DNA from: Afipia birgiae 34632
GTDB lineage: Bacteria; Pseudomonadota; Alphaproteobacteria; Rhizobiales; Xanthobacteraceae
Assembly: GCF_000308295.2 (NCBI RefSeq)
Contig: NZ_HG326652.1
Location: forward strand, 2,849,931 to 2,913,930
Direction of reading: 5' to 3'
DNA: 64,000 nt
The notes below the pieces were generated by a model that searched no databases, was not told the DNA's origin, and saw only the letters and a list, made by a program, of their open reading frames with translations. The position numbers were made by a program, and so were the translations under genes. Of the stretch, positions 60,034 to 64,000 are shown one piece after another. How positions within the stretch are numbered: position 1 is the stretch's first letter; each line of letters starts with the position of its first letter.

Positions 60034-60858
60034 CTACTGGACTAGTGGTGTGTCCGCGGCCGCGAGCGAAATGCCGGTAATCTCGGCCCGGCCCGCAAGG
60101 ATCGAGATGTATTGCGCGAGCGCCCGATGTTCGACGCTGAATGCTAGATAGTCGGCGATCCGCTCCCGTGCGATCTCGAAAGGCAACATCTGCCCTTCCG
60201 CGCGACGATCAAGACGCACAACATGAAAGCCATAACGGGTTTCGACGATCGCAATATCGCCTGGCTTCATCCGCTCCAGCGCTGCCTCGAATTCCGGCAC
60301 GGTTTGTCCGTGAGTGATCTGGCCGAGATATCCACCTTCCAATGCCGACGTCGTGCAAGCAGAATGATTGGTGGCAAGATCCGCGAAAGCAGCGTGGTCC
60401 GATTTCACGGCCGCAAGGATCGTATCGGCAGTCGCCCGCGCCTCGCCACGCGCAGCCACGTCGCAACGCGGGGCGGCGACAAGAATGTGAGCTGCCTCAT
60501 AAATATCTCCCGATCGAAACCGCTGGCGGTTCTGTTCGTAAAACCGTCGGCAGGCCGCTTCGTCCGGTTCGGGTGTGATGACTTCACGCTCGACCAGCGT
60601 CCGCATCGCAGCCTCGTCCGCTGTCTCGGTGCGGCCATCGGGATCGCTGAGGGGCTCCGCTTCGACGCCAAGCCGCGCGGTTTCCTGGAATAACAGTTCC
60701 CGCACGACCAAGGCACGAGCCGCCGCCTGCCACGCCAGAATTGGCCTTTCGGCAGGATGGTTCTGGACTTCCCTAGCGATGGCCTCCCGGGGAATAAGCA
60801 CCCCGTTCACACTGATCGTCTTCGGCTTCGGCAAGACATTCGAAACTGAGCAATCCAT
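60034..60858 (-). CDS. Parvulin-type peptidyl-prolyl isomerase of the nar cluster
   Basis: A 274-residue PpiC/NifM-like protein. Residues 1-110 are helical; the parvulin domain follows with YEAAHILVAA near 128, GGYLGQITHGQTVPEFEAAL near 185 and RYGFHVVRLDRR near 222. There is no signal peptide, so it should act in the cytoplasm, probably helping to fold NarGH before membrane attachment. It is found in the same place in other nar operons of the group. It follows narI by four bases. Confidence 0.88.
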   Translation of the reverse strand: MDCSVSNVLPKPKTISVNGVLIPREAIAREVQNHPAERPILAWQAAARALVVRELLFQETARLGVEAEPLSDPDGRTETADEAAMRTLVEREVITPEPDEAACRRFYEQNRQRFRSGDIYEAAHILVAAPRCDVAARGEARATADTILAAVKSDHAAFADLATNHSACTTSALEGGYLGQITHGQTVPEFEAALERMKPGDIAIVETRYGFHVVRLDRRAEGQMLPFEIARERIADYLAFSVEHRALAQYISILAGRAEITGISLAAADTPLVQ

Positions 60859-60862
60859 GAAT

Positions 60863-61588
60863 TTACTCCGCGGGTTGGACCGGCGGCGAGGCAGCTCGGC
60901 CTCCGCTCCGGCTGCGCACCACCTGATAGCCCCGGCGGCCGAGATACCAAACCGGAGCGCTCCAGACGTGGACCAGACGGGTGAAAGGAAAAACGAGAAA
61001 GATCGTCATGCCCAGCATCAGATGTGCTTTGAAGATCGGGTGCACGTCGAGAACATAGTGAGCGGCGTCCGGCTGCAGCGTGACGATGGCCTGCGCCCAG
61101 TTCATGAATTTCACCATCTCATGACCATCGAGATGGCCGGCCGACAGCGGAATAGTGGCAAGACCGAGCAGCAGCTGCACGAACAGAATCAGCAGGATCG
61201 CGGTATCACCGAACGACGAATTGACGCGGATGCGCGGATCGAACAATCGGCGATGGGTCAGCAGGGAAATGCCGACAAGGCACATCAGGCCCGCTACGCC
61301 GCCGGCAACCATCGCCAGTATCTGCTTAAAGCCGTGCGAGATGCCCATCATGTCGAACACCCAGATCGGCGTCAGCAGGCCGACGAAATGGCCGCCGAAG
61401 ATCACCAGGATGCCAACGTGGAAAAGGTTCGAACCCCACATCAGCTGACGACGTCGCAGCAACTGGCTCGATCCGGTGCGCCACGTATACTGCTCGCGAT
61501 CGAACCGAAAGAGACTCCCGAGCAGAAACACCGTGAAGCAAAGGTAGGGATACCAGCCGAAGACGATAGAGTTGAGCGATTGCATCAT
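60863..61588 (-). CDS. narI: NarI, cytochrome b subunit of respiratory nitrate reductase
   Basis: A 241-residue membrane subunit with five helices. Haem-b histidines are visible in SNLFHVGILVIFGGHFVGLL near 55-65 and in HPIFKAHLMLGMTIF near 190-205. It oxidises quinol and passes electrons to NarH. The ATG at 61588 is preceded by GGGAGG, making the longer frame unlikely. Confidence 0.95.
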   Translation of the reverse strand: MMQSLNSIVFGWYPYLCFTVFLLGSLFRFDREQYTWRTGSSQLLRRRQLMWGSNLFHVGILVIFGGHFVGLLTPIWVFDMMGISHGFKQILAMVAGGVAGLMCLVGISLLTHRRLFDPRIRVNSSFGDTAILLILFVQLLLGLATIPLSAGHLDGHEMVKFMNWAQAIVTLQPDAAHYVLDVHPIFKAHLMLGMTIFLVFPFTRLVHVWSAPVWYLGRRGYQVVRSRSGGRAASPPVQPAE

Positions 61589-61598
61589 TGTTGCCTCC

Positions 61599-62306
61599 CT
61601 AGACGGCTGACGGCGCGGGTTTGACCGCGCGCGTGGCATGACGAAGGCGGGCGGCAAGGCTTTCATGCCCGCACGCACTCTGACCTTGCGTGCCCGGGCC
61701 AAACCTGACCTCCTCTTCTTCCCACGCTGCATCGAGCGCAGCGAAATCCATTGGATCCGGATCGGGGCCTTTCAAAAGTTCATCGACCATCTCTCGTTGC
61801 GGCGCTTCGGCAATGATCGCCACAAGCGTGTCGAAGATGGCTCTGTAGCTGGATTTGCGCCGGCCGAGCCGCTCGGCCATTGCGGCCATAATATGTGCCG
61901 GCTGAGCGAGCAGATCACGCGCCGCCGCCACTGGCTGCGTCGACAGGAATTCGAGAAACAACGGCACAAAGTCCGGCAGTTCGTTGGCGGTAATGGAGAA
62001 GCTGGCATCCTCATAAAGCTTCTTCAGATCGACCATGGCCTGGCCCCGGTCGCGGCTTTCACCGTGAACGTGTTCGAACAGATGCAGGGCAAGCGTACGG
62101 CTCCGGTCGAACAACAGACCGTAATCCTCCTGAAGGTCGTAAAGCTCCCCAGTCGCGATTTGCTCGATAAGAATATCAAGCGCGCGCCGCTGGACGGCAG
62201 GCACGAGGTTCTCCGAATCCAGAACCGCTCTGAATTCTGGAGCCGCCATAATCAGATCCTGGGAGGGATAGGTGAGAAGTGCCGAAAGGATTTTGAACGT
62301 CTTCAT
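61599..62306 (-). CDS. narJ: NarJ, nitrate reductase assembly chaperone
   Basis: A 235-residue TorD/NarJ-type chaperone. FKILSALLTYPSQDL at the start and RTLALHLFEHVHGESRDRGQAMVDL near 75 are typical. It holds NarG for molybdenum cofactor insertion. Its ATG overlaps the narH stop codon. Ends in a short basic Ala-rich tail. Confidence 0.94.
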   Translation of the reverse strand: MKTFKILSALLTYPSQDLIMAAPEFRAVLDSENLVPAVQRRALDILIEQIATGELYDLQEDYGLLFDRSRTLALHLFEHVHGESRDRGQAMVDLKKLYEDASFSITANELPDFVPLFLEFLSTQPVAAARDLLAQPAHIMAAMAERLGRRKSSYRAIFDTLVAIIAEAPQREMVDELLKGPDPDPMDFAALDAAWEEEEVRFGPGTQGQSACGHESLAARLRHATRAVKPAPSAV

Positions 62307-63826
62307 CACATGACCTCCATCGGCGTTTTGTCCTTGCGCGGCGAGCCGAACAGATTGACTTCGGTTTCGCCACCCGAGCATCCGTTACCGAACGTGAAGC
62401 CGCAGGAACCGCGCATATCGTAGGCGTCGGCGCCCACTTCGCGATGGGCTGTCGGAATGACAAACCTGTCTTCGTAGTTTGCGATCGCCATGATCTTGTA
62501 CATTTCATCGATCTCTTCGGCTTTCAGTCCGACCCGCCGTGCAATCGCTTCATCGACGACCCCGTCGATCGTCTTGGCCCGCATGAAGGCGCGCATCGCA
62601 AGCATACGTTCGAGCGCGAGCGTCACCGGCTTCTCGTCCCCTGCTGTCAGCAAGTTGGCGAGATACCTCATTGGAATGCGCAGCGACTTGACGTCGGGCA
62701 TTTCACCGTCGGAGCCGATCTTGCCGGCCGACGCGGCTGAGGTGATGGGCGACAGCGGCGGCACGTACCACACCATTGGCAATGTGCGGTATTCAGGATG
62801 CAGCGGGAACGCCACCTTCCATTCCATCGCCATTTTCCAGATCGGCGATATCTTAGCGGCTTCCAGCCATGCATGGGGAATGCCCTGCCGTTCTGCCTCC
62901 GCGATCACGGCCGGATCGTTGGGATTCAGGAAAACGTCGAGTTGAGCCTGATACAGGTCGCGCTCGTCAGGTGTGCTGGCCGCTTCAGCAATCCGATCGG
63001 CATCGTAGAGCACCACGCCGAGATAGCGGATGCGGCCGACGCAGGTTTCGGAACACACGGTCGGTTGACCGGCCTCGATCCGCGGATAGCAAAAGATGCA
63101 CTTCTCCGACTTTCCCGAAGACCAGTTGTAATAGATCTTCTTGTAGGGACATCCCGAGACGCACATGCGCCAACCGCGGCATTTGTCCTGATCGATCAGG
63201 ACGATGCCATCTTCCTCGCGCTTATAGATCGCGCCCGAAGGACACGCCGCAACGCAGGTCGGATTCAGGCAGTGCTCGCACAGCCGCGGCAGGTACATCA
63301 TGAAGGTGTTTTCGAACTGACCGTAGATCTCCTTCTGCACGCCGTCGAAATTTGCATCTTTCGAACGCTTTGCGAATTCTCCGCCGAGAATTTCTTCCCA
63401 GTTCGGACCCCATTCAATCTTTTCCATGCGTTCGCCGGAAATAAGTGAGCGCGGGCGAGCGGTCGGCATCGCCGCCATCTCCGGGGCCTTCTGCAGATGT
63501 TCATAGTCGTAGGTGAACGGCTCGTAGTAGTCATCGATCTCCGGCAAATCGGGATTTGCGAAAATATTCGCCAGCACGCGCCACTTGCCGCCGATCCGCG
63601 GCGCTATCGAGCCGTTACGCTTGCGCGTCCAGCCGCCCTTCCAGCGTGCCTGATTTTCCCAATCCTTTGGATAACCGATGCCGGGTTTGGTTTCGACGTT
63701 GTTGAACCACGCGTACTCCATGCCTTCGCGGCTGGTCCAGACGTTCTTACATGTTACGCTGCAGGTGTGACATCCGATACACTTATCGAGATTCAGCACC
63801 ATCGCGATTTGGGCACGAATTTTCAT
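62306..63826 (-). CDS. narH: NarH, iron-sulfur subunit of respiratory nitrate reductase
   Basis: A 506-residue electron-transfer subunit with four cluster-binding groups: CIGCHTCSVTCKNVW near 16, CEHCLNPTCVAACP near 184, CRGWRMCVSGCPYKK near 217 (the Trp-containing 3Fe-4S type) and CIFCYPR with CSETCVGR near 244-265. Length and order match NarH. It overlaps both narG and narJ by four bases. Confidence 0.97.
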   Translation of the reverse strand: MKIRAQIAMVLNLDKCIGCHTCSVTCKNVWTSREGMEYAWFNNVETKPGIGYPKDWENQARWKGGWTRKRNGSIAPRIGGKWRVLANIFANPDLPEIDDYYEPFTYDYEHLQKAPEMAAMPTARPRSLISGERMEKIEWGPNWEEILGGEFAKRSKDANFDGVQKEIYGQFENTFMMYLPRLCEHCLNPTCVAACPSGAIYKREEDGIVLIDQDKCRGWRMCVSGCPYKKIYYNWSSGKSEKCIFCYPRIEAGQPTVCSETCVGRIRYLGVVLYDADRIAEAASTPDERDLYQAQLDVFLNPNDPAVIAEAERQGIPHAWLEAAKISPIWKMAMEWKVAFPLHPEYRTLPMVWYVPPLSPITSAASAGKIGSDGEMPDVKSLRIPMRYLANLLTAGDEKPVTLALERMLAMRAFMRAKTIDGVVDEAIARRVGLKAEEIDEMYKIMAIANYEDRFVIPTAHREVGADAYDMRGSCGFTFGNGCSGGETEVNLFGSPRKDKTPMEVM

Positions 63827-64000
63827 TCTGCAGCCTCCAGGCCGGGTGTGGTTGCGTCGAGCGGCGTATCGAGCCAGTCGATGTTTGCCATCTTGCGAAC
63901 GGCGACGAATTCATCGCGGTTCGAGCCGACGGTGCCGTAGTAGTTGAAGCCGTACGCCTGCTGGACGTATCCGCCGATCATGTGCGTTGGTTTGAGCACG
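63823..64000 (-). CDS. narG: NarG, C-terminal 58 residues of the catalytic subunit (runs off right edge)
   Basis: The minus-strand frame ends with THMIGGYVQQAYGFNYYG and VGSNRDEFVAVRKM, the typical NarG C-terminus. The stop codon overlaps the narH start (ATGA). The rest of the molybdoenzyme lies beyond the window. Confidence 0.95.
   Translation of the reverse strand, partial: VLKPTHMIGGYVQQAYGFNYYGTVGSNRDEFVAVRKMANIDWLDTPLDATTPGLEAAE

Noticed and set aside
1-64000. CRISPR arrays, rRNA genes, intact tRNA genes, plasmid origins
   Set aside because: No regularly spaced repeats, rRNA-like stretches or complete tRNA cloverleaf were seen; only the 3' tRNA-Met piece at 17569-17613 was found.

Overview
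The window reads as high-GC chromosome of an alphaproteobacterium. Gene families, FnrN/FixK-type regulation, a fixNOQP-like oxidase and the nos gene order all suggest Nitrobacteraceae (Bradyrhizobium, Rhodopseudomonas or Afipia relatives). This placement is an inference, because no rRNA or species marker is present.

Region 1 (1-15.3 kb) is a catabolic cluster for an unidentified carboxylic acid. It holds an acyl-CoA synthetase, a class III CoA-transferase, acyl-CoA dehydrogenase, enoyl-CoA hydratase, MaoC hydratase, SDR dehydrogenase, SCPx-type thiolase with its DUF35 partner, a tripartite tricarboxylate transporter (TctA, TctB, two TctC) and a lone ABC-type binding protein. A sigma-54 activator (940-2592) sits inside it. 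I see seven -24/-12 elements, one before nearly every transcription unit, and palindromic candidate activator sites between the divergent pairs. The whole block looks like one sigma-54 regulon.

Region 2 (15.3-27.9 kb) is accessory DNA. It starts with decayed genes and an L-asparaginase, then an integrase remnant, then a 3' half of a tRNA-Met gene next to an intact tyrosine recombinase. Beyond lie two paralogous XRE regulators with TATACG-type operators, a TnsA-like/winged-helix protein, an unusual FtsH-like AAA+ M41 protease fused to a zinc ribbon and a truncated metallophosphoesterase, a small coupled gene, an orphan Xre/MbcA-type antitoxin and a frameshifted trypsin-like protease. The XRE/TnsA-like/AAA-protease set is the best candidate for an undescribed system.

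Region 3 (27.9-64 kb) serves anaerobic and low-oxygen respiration: pseudoazurin, two NNR-type regulators, a NO-stress/metal-handling set (DUF2249, DUF59, ferritin-like protein), nosRZDFYLX with a cytochrome c, a cbb3 oxidase cluster (fixNOQP...fixIS, lacking fixG and fixH at the usual place), nnrS, nsrR, a MarR regulator, FnrN and, after an IS3-family insertion, narGHJI with accessory genes running off the right edge. FNR-type palindromes and two NsrR-like boxes tie the region into one regulatory network. Decayed copies of nsrR and nnrS show earlier duplication and loss. No nir or nor genes are in the window.
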